Both the position numbers and the translations under genes were made by a program. A stretch of DNA of 64,000 bases from Rhizobium herbae. GTDB taxonomy: Bacteria; Pseudomonadota; Alphaproteobacteria; Rhizobiales; Rhizobiaceae. The stretch is from assembly GCF_017873135.1 (NCBI RefSeq), contig NZ_JAGGJV010000005.1, positions 124,001 to 188,000 of the forward strand. Reading direction: 5' to 3'. Of this stretch, positions 45,140 through 53,367 are shown in pieces (the stretch's first letter is position 1; every line of letters starts with the position of its first letter). Under the pieces are notes generated by a model, which saw nothing but the letters and a program-made list of their open reading frames with translations, had not been told where the DNA came from and made no database searches.

Positions 45140-46132
45140 TCAGAGCTGGTGGTCAAGGAAGTGCCATTGGCCAACGTGCCGCCGGATGATCGGCTCGATC
45201 ACGGCGTTGAGCCGCTCGACATCGCCGGCAAGGGCGGTACCCGGGTCGTCGGTTTCGGCAGGCCGTATCGGTGCGAGCCAGCGGCAGGTAAAGTGCGCTC
45301 CCCTGCGTCGTGTCACATAGGCGGGTACGATCAGCGCTCCCGAGTGACGCGCGAGACGAACCGCGACGGCGAGGTTGCCGGAAAGATGGGTCGGACGCCC
45401 GAAGAAGGGCGCCATGATCCGCCCGTCGAAACCTTCGTCGCCAAACAACATGACGACGCCGTCGTGGTTGCCGAGCAATCTCATCGCCGGGCGCACGCCA
45501 GCGACGCCGGGCGGCAGTAGCGTTGCGCCGATGCTCTGTCTTACCTTGCGGGCTATGTGGTGTTCTGCGCGGCTTTCCGGCGGCATGTAAAAGAGGGCGA
45601 ACGGGACAGACATCCGCTGCAACACAGAGAACAGCAGTTCCCAGTTGCTCAGATGCAGGCCGAGGATGATGACGGGTCCCTCTGCGCGGGCGCGGGCGAT
45701 ATTTTCGGCCCCTTCGATCCGGATTCGGCCTGCCGGTCCGACTCTCGGCAGCACCGAGAATTCGGCCATCAGTCGCCCCTTGTTGCGCCAGTTGAGGCGG
45801 GTGACGGCGGCGGGATCGAGGTCAGGGCGAATACGGGCAGCGTTGGCGTCAATGCGGGCGTTGTGTGCCGGATAGAAGCGTCTGATCGCCTGGTAGTGCA
45901 ATGCCCCGAGTTCCGAGGCTATGCCGGTCGGAAGCAGTTTGAGCATATGATAGCTCAGCATCTTCGGCAGATCGCGGAGCAGGTCGCGAACCCAGTAGCG
46001 AAGGAACCGCCGGCGTGCCTCGCCGCCGGCCACGAGATCGGCGAGCCGCGGTGGCGCTTCCTCTTGCCAGACGAAGGCCTTGCGAGTGACAAGCTTGGGA
46101 TCGCTGGTTTTCGTCCGCATGTGCCGGCTCAT
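45140..46132 (-). CDS. LpxL/HtrB-type lysophospholipid acyltransferase
   Basis: The 330-residue protein has the acyltransferase motif H-x4-E as HLSNWE (in ILGLHLSNWELLFSVLQ), the substrate block FGDEGFDGRIMAPFFGRPTHLSGNLAVAVRLARHSGA, and the terminal QWHFLDHQL. The family moves secondary acyl chains onto lipid A or related lipids at the inner membrane. The ATG at 46132 overlaps the P450 stop in an ATGA, so the two proteins are made together. The open frame extends upstream to 47194, but that part is the shadow of the P450 gene. Confidence 0.88.
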   Translation of the reverse strand: MSRHMRTKTSDPKLVTRKAFVWQEEAPPRLADLVAGGEARRRFLRYWVRDLLRDLPKMLSYHMLKLLPTGIASELGALHYQAIRRFYPAHNARIDANAARIRPDLDPAAVTRLNWRNKGRLMAEFSVLPRVGPAGRIRIEGAENIARARAEGPVIILGLHLSNWELLFSVLQRMSVPFALFYMPPESRAEHHIARKVRQSIGATLLPPGVAGVRPAMRLLGNHDGVVMLFGDEGFDGRIMAPFFGRPTHLSGNLAVAVRLARHSGALIVPAYVTRRRGAHFTCRWLAPIRPAETDDPGTALAGDVERLNAVIEPIIRRHVGQWHFLDHQL

Positions 46133-47541
46133 CTGGTGTGGATCGTCACGGGCAATCCATTCTGCGGCCTGAGCGTCAGCCGGGAGGCTGGCCGCACCGT
46201 GGCGCCCGGCGCGACCCGCACGGTGAAGCGCTGCGCGAGGATCGCGAGACACAGGATTGTTTCCGTGAGGCCGAACTGCAAGCCGGCGCAGATGCGCGGC
46301 CCGCTGGCGAACGGAATGTAGGAATAGGGCACCGGGCGCCACCCGCCGAGGAATCGTTCGGGCACGAAATGGTGCGGCCGGGTCCAGATGTCCGGGTTGC
46401 GGTGCAGCAGCCACGGCGAGATGGTGATGATGGCCGCCGGCAGGACGTCGATGCTGCCGATCCGGTCCGCCTCCCGCGCCTGGCGTCCAAGAACGGGTAC
46501 CGGCGGGTAGAGCCGCAGTGTTTCTTCGACCACCGCGCGGCAGTATTCGAGCTTCGGCACGTCGTCGAGGGTCGGCGGCCTTCGACCGCAGACGCGCTCG
46601 ATCTCCTCGTGCAGTGCAGCTTCGCTCCAGGGGGCGTTGGCGAGGAGATACCAGGCCCATGTGAGCGTCGCGGCGGTTGTCTCCTGCCCGGCCATGAAAA
46701 TGGTGGCGGCCTCGTTGCGCAGCGCATCGTGGTCGAGGCCGAGTTCGGGGTTCTTCTGCTGGCGACGGACAAGCAGGTCCAGCATGGAGCCGTCGTGGCT
46801 GCGCCCTTCGAGATGGTTGATGGCGATCCGGTCGATCACGCGGCGAACCCGCCAAATGGCCCGTCTGAGGCGCGGCGTCTTCAAAAGAGGAATGCCGTTG
46901 TCGAAACCGGCGACATAGGCGAGATTGAGGTTGTCGACGAGGCTCTGGAAGCTGGTGAAGCCGGCGACCACTTCGCCGGCGTCGTCCGGGCCGATGTCGT
47001 CGCCGAAGACGGCACGCGCAATGATCTCGGCGGTGAGGCCTCCCATTTCCGCGAGGGCGTCGATGACAGTGTCCGGCGGCAACCCCTGCCAGCGCTGTAC
47101 GAGGTCGAGTGTTACCGCCTCCATGTGTCCGGCAAATTGCGGCAGGCGGCTCTTGTGGACGATGTCGGAGACAAGCGGGCGCCGACACTTCCATGTTTCG
47201 CCATCGGAGATGAAGAGCCCGTCACCGAGAAGATATTCCAGCGCCCGGCGCATTGCCGGGCTCTTCCGCTCGAAGTTGTCGTGGCGCGTTGCGAGGACAT
47301 ATTTGACCTGCTCTGGCACATTGACCATGACGAGCTGCCGGCCGAACCCGCGCATCTGGGAAACGCGGCTGCGGTAATCACCGCTGCGGAAGACGCTGAG
47401 ATAGTCCTTCCGCGCAAGCAGAAACATCTTCAGATAATCCCGCGGGGGGCCGGTGAACGGTTCCGGTCTGGCCGGCTCGAAAACGCCGTTGCCACGAGTC
47501 TCGATGATCTTCGGCGGGGCGACCCGGAGCGAGAAGCGCAT
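46129..47541 (-). CDS. Cytochrome P450
   Basis: The 470-residue P450 has the I-helix AGQETTA (284-290), the K-helix ExxR (340-343, EETLR), and the heme loop FASGPRICAG with ligand Cys418. It has no membrane anchor, as usual for bacteria. Redox partners are not encoded next to it. Coupling to an LpxL-type acyltransferase suggests a lipid or fatty-acyl substrate, such as hydroxylation of a long acyl chain, but this is an inference. Confidence 0.95.
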   Translation of the reverse strand: MRFSLRVAPPKIIETRGNGVFEPARPEPFTGPPRDYLKMFLLARKDYLSVFRSGDYRSRVSQMRGFGRQLVMVNVPEQVKYVLATRHDNFERKSPAMRRALEYLLGDGLFISDGETWKCRRPLVSDIVHKSRLPQFAGHMEAVTLDLVQRWQGLPPDTVIDALAEMGGLTAEIIARAVFGDDIGPDDAGEVVAGFTSFQSLVDNLNLAYVAGFDNGIPLLKTPRLRRAIWRVRRVIDRIAINHLEGRSHDGSMLDLLVRRQQKNPELGLDHDALRNEAATIFMAGQETTAATLTWAWYLLANAPWSEAALHEEIERVCGRRPPTLDDVPKLEYCRAVVEETLRLYPPVPVLGRQAREADRIGSIDVLPAAIITISPWLLHRNPDIWTRPHHFVPERFLGGWRPVPYSYIPFASGPRICAGLQFGLTETILCLAILAQRFTVRVAPGATVRPASRLTLRPQNGLPVTIHTR

Positions 47542-47944
47542 GCTTGTTTACCAATGCAACAGGCTGGAAATGACAATGAAAAGCAGCGGGAAAACCTATT
47601 TTTAGCGGTAGCACATAAAAGCCGTTCGCTGCAATCGTCTGCCTTGGCGGCCAGGCAAGATCTGGAAGAATCCGATTTTCGCAAGTTCGCGGACCACCGT
47701 CGTCCCGTTGAAGCCGCTGCATGCATCGGGCGTCTGCCCATTGCCCCGCCGTCAATGATTTTTCCGGTTTCCGATTGCGCTGATATGGAAAAGAAACACT
47801 GAAAGCTTCTGGTTAACGCGATGGTAGTGAGCTAAGGCCTATAACCGCGTTCGAAACGAACCTTTTCAGTTTTGCCCCGTTCTCCGCTGCCGGCTCGTTG
47901 CGTCGCGCCCGGTCGTCGCGGGGCTTTGTATCCGGAGTTCCGCC
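47542..47944. other. Divergent intergenic region between P450 and mipA
   Basis: No credible gene is seen in these 403 bases. The stretch 47570-47620 is AT-richer and may hold the minus-strand promoter of the P450 operon; the part near 47810-47850 (gttaacgcgatgg) may hold the mipA promoter. No operator was identified. Confidence 0.4.
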
Positions 47945-48754
47945 TTGTCCCGCCGATCCGCCCTTGCCCTTTCCGTTGGTGTTTTCATCGCCCTTTCTTC
48001 CTCCGCCCGCGCGCAGGACGGCCAGTATTTCTGGTCCGGAGACTGGTATCTGAAGGTCGGTGCCACCGGCTTCCTCGGTCCGAAATATGACGGCGCATCC
48101 GATCGCCTGTTCCAGGCCGCGCCGCTGATTTCGCTCGGCCGCGCCGGCAGCACGGTGCGGTTTTCCTCGCGCAACGACAATCCGGCCTTCGCCTTCGTCG
48201 ACAAGGGCGCCTTTCGCGCCGGCGTCGTCGGCAAGCTGATCTTCGAGCGTGACGAGGACACCTCGTCCGATCTCAAGGGCCTCGATCCCGTGCGCTTCGG
48301 CGGCGAACTCGGCGGCTTTGCCGAGGTCTATCCGACCGATTGGCTGCGCATCCGCGCCGAGCTGCGCCAGGGTATCCGCAGCCATCACGGCCTTGTCGCC
48401 GATGTCGCGGCGGATGGTTTCGTCGATGTCAGCGACAACGTGCGCCTGTCTGCCGGACCGCGCCTGTCGGCGGCGACCAGCGATTACTTCGATGCCTATT
48501 ACGGCGTCAGTTCATCGGAGGCGGCAAAGTCGGGTTATTCGAAATACACGCCCTCCGGCGGCCTGAACTCGGTCGGCGCCGGTGCCGCCATTACCTGGCA
48601 GGCGACCGAAAAACTCGAAACCAGCGCCTTTGCCGAATACAAGCGGCTGATGGGCCCGGCGGCGGATTCCAGCATCGTCAGGGAAGGCGGCAGCCGCGAC
48701 CAGTTCCTGGTCGGCCTTTCCGCGACCTACCGCTTCGATTTCACGCTGGATTGA
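47945..48754 (+). CDS. MipA/OmpV-family outer membrane protein
   Basis: The 269-residue protein begins with a signal peptide (LALSVGVFIALSSSARAQD) and alternates short hydrophobic strands, typical of a small outer-membrane barrel (WYLKVGATGFLGPKYDGA, RLSAATSDYFDAYYGVS, ending in TYRFDFTLD with an aromatic-rich last strand). MipA in E. coli scaffolds murein enzymes; OmpV-type relatives are outer-membrane proteins of unclear role. The start is TTG at 47945 after GGAGTTCCGCC. Confidence 0.88.
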   Translation: MSRRSALALSVGVFIALSSSARAQDGQYFWSGDWYLKVGATGFLGPKYDGASDRLFQAAPLISLGRAGSTVRFSSRNDNPAFAFVDKGAFRAGVVGKLIFERDEDTSSDLKGLDPVRFGGELGGFAEVYPTDWLRIRAELRQGIRSHHGLVADVAADGFVDVSDNVRLSAGPRLSAATSDYFDAYYGVSSSEAAKSGYSKYTPSGGLNSVGAGAAITWQATEKLETSAFAEYKRLMGPAADSSIVREGGSRDQFLVGLSATYRFDFTLD

Positions 48755-48812
48755 GTTCGGCCTCTTAGCCTGATCGCTTGACCGCGCTCGCCGGCAGTTG
48801 CAAACAAATGGC

Positions 48813-49772
48813 ATGAGCACCGATCAAGCCGATTCCGGGCGCGTCCACGATGCGCCATCCAACAATTGGGTCTACCGCGTCCTGCCGAGGTCGCTCTGGC
48901 CCTATGCGCAGCTTGCCCGCTGGGACCGGCCGATCGGCTGGCAACTGCTGATGTGGCCATGCTTCTGGTCGGCGGCGCTGGCAGCCAACGCGGCGGCGGC
49001 GCTCGGAACGTTTTCGCTCGCCCGTTTTGCCTTTCATCTGCTGCTGTTCTTCATCGGCGCGGTCGCCATGCGCGGCGCTGGCTGCACCTATAATGACATC
49101 GTCGATCACGATATCGACATGGCCGTGGCGCGCACCCGGTCGCGGCCGCTGCCGTCGGGCCGTGTGACGCGGCGCCAGGCGAAGATCTTCACGGTGCTGC
49201 AGGCGCTCGCCGGTCTGGTCGTGCTGTTGCAGTTCAACGGTTTCTCGATCTTCCTCGGCGTCTTCTCGCTGGTGTTTGTCGCCGTCTATCCCTTTGCCAA
49301 GCGGTTTACCGACTGGCCGCAGTTCTTCCTCGGCCTTGCCTTTTCCTGGGGTGCGATCATGGGGTGGTCGGCCGAGTTCGGGAGCATCGGGCCGGCCTCG
49401 ATCGTCCTCTATCTCGCAGCCATTGCCTGGACGGTCGGCTACGACACGATCTATGCCTATCAGGACAAGGAAGACGACGAGCTGATCGGCGTGCGCTCGA
49501 CGGCGCGGCGGTTCGGCGAGCGTCCGCGTCCCTGGCTGTTCGGCCTCTACGGGCTGACGGTACTGCTGCTGTTCGTCTCGTTCGCGATTGCCGGGGCAGG
49601 GTTGCTCGCCTATGCGGGCCTTCTCGTCGCTTCCGTCATGCTGTTCTACCAGATTCTCGTGCTCGACATCCACGACGCCAAGCAGTGCCTGGCTTTGTTC
49701 AAGTTCAACCACATCGTCGGGCTGATCGTCTTTGCAGGGCTTTGCGCAGCTCTTCTGGTCCGGCTGGCATGA
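48813..49772 (+). CDS. ubiA: 4-hydroxybenzoate polyprenyltransferase
   Basis: The 319-residue membrane protein has about eight to nine helices and both aspartate-rich motifs of UbiA: CTYNDIVDHDIDMAVARTRSRPLPSG and YAYQDKEDDELIG. It joins the polyprenyl chain to 4-hydroxybenzoate in ubiquinone synthesis, using the product of the synthase at 18556. A start at 48798 is also possible. A strong terminator follows. Confidence 0.96.
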   Translation: MSTDQADSGRVHDAPSNNWVYRVLPRSLWPYAQLARWDRPIGWQLLMWPCFWSAALAANAAAALGTFSLARFAFHLLLFFIGAVAMRGAGCTYNDIVDHDIDMAVARTRSRPLPSGRVTRRQAKIFTVLQALAGLVVLLQFNGFSIFLGVFSLVFVAVYPFAKRFTDWPQFFLGLAFSWGAIMGWSAEFGSIGPASIVLYLAAIAWTVGYDTIYAYQDKEDDELIGVRSTARRFGERPRPWLFGLYGLTVLLLFVSFAIAGAGLLAYAGLLVASVMLFYQILVLDIHDAKQCLALFKFNHIVGLIVFAGLCAALLVRLA

Positions 49773-49780
49773 AATAAAAG

Positions 49781-49802
49781 GCCCTCCGGATGGCCGGAGG
49801 GC
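49781..49802 (+). terminator. Stem-loop terminator after ubiA
   Basis: GCCCTCCGG (49781-49789) pairs with CCGGAGGGC (49794-49802). It has an A-rich 5' flank, which gives a T-run on the minus strand, so it can also stop minus-strand transcription of the 30-residue frame at 49873-49965. Confidence 0.75.
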
Positions 49803-49872
49803 AGTGGTCCACCGCAGCAAACCTTCAACGCGCCGCGCGTTTATCGCGCACGGTCGCCGTGCGATTCACGAA

Positions 49873-49965
49873 TCAAGCCCAGCTCAATTCCTGATCGCGA
49901 TTCTTCTTCGTCTTGCCGAAGCGGGCGGAAAAGGCGGCGATGGCCGCGAGGATGAATGTGCGCAT
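49873..49965 (-). CDS. Putative 30-residue microprotein
   Basis: A minus-strand ATG at 49965 is preceded by AGGAGACATTCC, a near-perfect ribosome site. The product is a short hydrophobic helix (MRTFILAAIAAFSARFG) followed by a charged tail (KTKKNRDQELSWA). It ends at TGA 49873-49875, just upstream (on that strand) of the stem-loop at 49781-49802 whose A-rich flank reads as T-run. Ribosome site, coding frame and terminator together support a real tiny gene. Function unknown. Confidence 0.55.
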   Translation of the reverse strand: MRTFILAAIAAFSARFGKTKKNRDQELSWA

Positions 49966-50070
49966 GGAATGTCTCCTTCTCGTGCCGGCAATGTGCAGGC
50001 GGCCTGTGGCATCAAGAAGGCATTCTCAAGGTTTTCCAAAGGCTTGATATCCGTTTGAAAACAAAAACAA

Positions 50071-50095
50071 AAAACCGACCGCAGGGACGGCCGGT
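50071..50095 (-). terminator. Terminator of the DUF6101 gene
   Basis: ACCGACCG (50074-50081) pairs with CGGCCGGT (50088-50095); read on the minus strand the stem is followed by TTTTTTGTTTTTG. It lies about 40 bases after the stop at 50135. Confidence 0.85.
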
Positions 50096-50134
50096 CTTTT
50101 GCACTGGAGGAGGGCTTGGAAATTGTGTCGAAAA

Positions 50135-50701
50135 TCAGTTCCGGGCGATGATTTCGCGGCCGTCGATCTTCATGTTGACGCCGAGGTTGCCGGTCGAGCG
50201 GCGCATCAGGAAGCGTGGGCGGCGATCGTTGAAAAGCGAATGGCGGCGGCGCGGCTTGATATCGCGGGTGCGCACTTCGCCGAGATGATCTTCCAGCGGC
50301 CGGGCAACGCCGTCGGCCTCGACCATCATCATCGGGATACGGTAGGCTTCCGACCATGTGCGCCAGTCGGCGGCGATATCGGAAAGATCATGGGCGACCA
50401 GAAGCGGGATGCAGAGCTCCGGGTCGTCGTGGTGAAGTTCGAGCGTCACGGTCACTTCTCCGTCTCCATGGTCGATGGCACGGGCCGCGACACCCTTGAA
50501 GGCGCGTGCAGGCAGCGCGATCGACAGGGGCAGTCCGCTGGACGGCAGAACCTTGCGCAACACGGCTCCACGCTCATCCAGACTGATGGTGACATTGCTC
50601 GACTGTCCGTGCAAGCTGTAGGTTGCCTGCTGGGGGAAGCGTTTCGGATCCAGTCGCAGCGTGGTTTCGACCCAAGCCGGTTGAGAAAGTGTCTTCAGCA
50701 T
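50135..50701 (-). CDS. DUF6101 family protein
   Basis: The 188-residue protein is soluble with no signal peptide. It ends in a strongly basic region (VRTRDIKPRRRHSLFNDRRPRFLMRRSTG) and carries a beta-rich middle (VTVTLELHHDDPELCIPLLVAHDLSDIAADW). I recall this type as DUF6101, restricted to Rhizobiales. The basic tail suggests nucleic acid or membrane-surface contact; this is only a guess. It has its own terminator. Confidence 0.75.
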   Translation of the reverse strand: MLKTLSQPAWVETTLRLDPKRFPQQATYSLHGQSSNVTISLDERGAVLRKVLPSSGLPLSIALPARAFKGVAARAIDHGDGEVTVTLELHHDDPELCIPLLVAHDLSDIAADWRTWSEAYRIPMMMVEADGVARPLEDHLGEVRTRDIKPRRRHSLFNDRRPRFLMRRSTGNLGVNMKIDGREIIARN

Positions 50702-51049
50702 TTCAATCGCCCTTGTTTTCCTTGAGAGCCGGTTCCCGGTCTTCTCTTTGGGACTTTTCGTCCTCTATGACCCAAGGATAGGCGGTGGCCGTTTGAGACG
50801 ACTTAAAAATCGCGGTTAAAAAACTTTGCATTTCCTGATGGTTAGCAAAGACCAACCCGGCAGGGTTTCCCAAACCTGAAGAAAATCGGCGGCATTTTGC
50901 TCAAGCGGCGATCGGGCGGTGCGGGTTCAAGGAAAAGCCACGCACAAGGCTGAAAGGTGATGGTGCCGGTGATCATGGCCGCACTGCGCGGCATTGCGTC
51001 CTTCAGGATGGCATCCGTCAGGCAATTTCAGGCGATCGGCAGAGCGGCA

Positions 51050-53356
51050 ATGGTTTCCACATTTATCGACTACAATCTTATCACCCGCGATATGAAGACG
51101 AGCCTTCAGCGCACGTCGCAACAGGTGCAGGTCGCCCGCGAAACCGAGTATTACAAGGCCAATATCGGCAAGGTCACCTCCATCGACGAATTTCTCGATG
51201 ACTACCGGCTCTATGCGTATGCCATGAAGGCGCATGGGCTGGAAGATATGACTTATGCCAAGGCCTTCATGCGTAAGGTCATGGAGAGCGACCTCAGCGA
51301 CGACAGCAGCTACGCCAATATGCTGACGGACGAGCGCTATCGCAATTTCGCGATGGCCTTCAGTTTTTCGCAATCGACCGAGGTGGTCCAAAGCGACGCA
51401 CAGGAAGATTCGCTGATCGGCCTCTACACGCAGAGCATCGCCAACCAGAGTGAGGCAGTCGAAGAGGACACGCGTTATTTTAACGCAGCCATCGACAGGG
51501 TGACCACGGTCGACCAGCTCTGGCAGAACGACAAGCTTAAGAATTACGTGCTGACCGCGTTCGGCTTCGATCCCCGTTATGTCTCCTATCAGCATTTCAA
51601 GGATGTCGTCACCAGCGACGTCAGCGACCCGAACAGCTATGTGAATACGGCGGCAGCGAGCTACAAGCAGAGCCTGCAGGACAAGATCGCCAATATCCAG
51701 GCCACCGCCACGCCTGCGGATTTGGCAGACACCAGCAGCACGGCCAGCAAGCTCATTGCGCAGTATCAGGCTGCCATCACCAATGCGCCGGACTACACGC
51801 CGCTTGCAGCCGCCTTCAACTTTCAGGACGATGGAACGCTGGCTGCCGGCGACCTGCCGATGTCGGACATGCAGAAGGCATCGACCAACGAAGCCTATGT
51901 CTTCCAGCAGCCCCGGCTTTCCTCGTCGGCGGCGCAGCTCAACAAGCTCTATTACGATTCGACGATCGGAAGCGTCACCAAGGTCGACGACATCCTCGAC
52001 AACAGCCGGCTGTTTGCCTATATCCGCATCGCCTACGGCCTGCCGTCGAGCATGCTGAATTCGACGATGGAAAACATCCTCACCAGCGATCTCAGCAATC
52101 CGGCAAGCTACGCCAATACGCAAGGCGGCACCGAATACAATGCGATCTACAAGGAGCTTGCCGCCGCCTTCAATTTCCAGACGGACGGAACGCTGGCCGC
52201 CGGTGATACGGCGCAGACCGCGGAACAGACGGCGACGACATCCGCCTATTGGATCGACCGCTATGATGACGCCGACGAAGCGACGGACGCAGCCCTGATC
52301 TCATCCTACAAGACCTTGATCGGCGTCGTGTCGGATGTCGACGATCTGCTCGCCGACAACAAGATCATGTCGCTGGCGCTGACGGCGGTCGGTCTTCAGG
52401 ACGAGGGCGACACGTCGCGCAAACTGAAGAAGGTGCTGACCAGCGATCTCACCGATCCGAACAGCTATGTCTACACCTTGAAGGACGATCGCTACGTCCA
52501 GCTGGCAAAAGCCTTCAACTTCAATGCCGACGGAACGCTCGGCGTGCCGATGCTGGCCCAGGCCGAATCCGAAATCCTCAACACCGCCAAATCCTATGTG
52601 ATCGAGAAGAGCCGTTTCGGTACCGAGGAGGACAAAACCAAGGCGACGGAGGAATCGCAGTATTACAGCGCCGAGGTCGAGAAGGTCAAAACGCTTGATG
52701 GCCTGCTGTCCAACCGGCGCCTGGTCGACTTCATCCTCGTCGCCGCCGGCCTCGATCCGGAGACCGTGACGACGGACTATCTCCGCCAGATGTTCGAATC
52801 CGATTTCAGCGATCCGAACAGCGCGATCAATACCGACCCGAACACCACACTCTATAAAGAGATCGTTTCGTCCTACAATTTTGATGCCGAAGGCAATCTC
52901 GCGCGTCCGACCCAGGGGATACAGACAAAGCGGGGTCTGCTGGAGACCGAGGATCTCTACCTCAACCAGACGCTCGAGGAGGAAAAGGGCGAGGACAATG
53001 CCGGCGTCCGCCTGGCACTCTATTTCCGCCGCATGGCGTCGGGCGTCAACACGGCTTATGATCTTTTGGCCGACAGCGCGCTGCTGCAGGTCATCCAGAC
53101 GACGTTCAGCATCCCGGAAGAAATGTCGAGCGCCGATGTCGATGTCCAGTACGCCTACATCAATCGCGTGCTGGATGTCGAGGATCTGCACGATCCGGAG
53201 AAACTGGAAAAGCTGCTCGTCCGCTTCACCGCCCTCTATGACGTCGAGAACAATGTCGATGTTTCCGGCGCGGAACTGATCCTGTCGGGCAGCGGCTCAA
53301 ACGGCATCAGCGCCGATACGCTGCTGAGTCTCTCACAATTGCGTCTTGGCGGCTAA
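51050..53356 (+). CDS. Multi-repeat DUF1217 protein (flagellum-associated family)
   Basis: The 768-residue protein contains about six tandem DUF1217 units of about 120-150 residues. Each has the pattern YYxxxIGxVTxxDxxLxxxRL, then SDLSDPNSYxN and AFNFxxDGTL, for example starting near residues 35, 155, 300, 430, 560 and 670. DUF1217 proteins occur in flagellar gene clusters of rhizobia and Brucella, but no flagellar genes are in this window. No signal peptide is seen. The start MVSTFIDYNLITRD at 51050 matches family N termini better than the upstream ATG at 50957. A highly acidic composition is notable. Confidence 0.85.
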   Translation: MVSTFIDYNLITRDMKTSLQRTSQQVQVARETEYYKANIGKVTSIDEFLDDYRLYAYAMKAHGLEDMTYAKAFMRKVMESDLSDDSSYANMLTDERYRNFAMAFSFSQSTEVVQSDAQEDSLIGLYTQSIANQSEAVEEDTRYFNAAIDRVTTVDQLWQNDKLKNYVLTAFGFDPRYVSYQHFKDVVTSDVSDPNSYVNTAAASYKQSLQDKIANIQATATPADLADTSSTASKLIAQYQAAITNAPDYTPLAAAFNFQDDGTLAAGDLPMSDMQKASTNEAYVFQQPRLSSSAAQLNKLYYDSTIGSVTKVDDILDNSRLFAYIRIAYGLPSSMLNSTMENILTSDLSNPASYANTQGGTEYNAIYKELAAAFNFQTDGTLAAGDTAQTAEQTATTSAYWIDRYDDADEATDAALISSYKTLIGVVSDVDDLLADNKIMSLALTAVGLQDEGDTSRKLKKVLTSDLTDPNSYVYTLKDDRYVQLAKAFNFNADGTLGVPMLAQAESEILNTAKSYVIEKSRFGTEEDKTKATEESQYYSAEVEKVKTLDGLLSNRRLVDFILVAAGLDPETVTTDYLRQMFESDFSDPNSAINTDPNTTLYKEIVSSYNFDAEGNLARPTQGIQTKRGLLETEDLYLNQTLEEEKGEDNAGVRLALYFRRMASGVNTAYDLLADSALLQVIQTTFSIPEEMSSADVDVQYAYINRVLDVEDLHDPEKLEKLLVRFTALYDVENNVDVSGAELILSGSGSNGISADTLLSLSQLRLGG

Positions 53357-53367
53357 CTGCTTCTTCT

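Noticed and set aside
46133..47194. N-terminal extension of the acyltransferase frame
   Set aside because: It is a frame-shifted shadow of the P450 gene on the same strand; the ATGA overlap at 46129-46132 gives the natural start.
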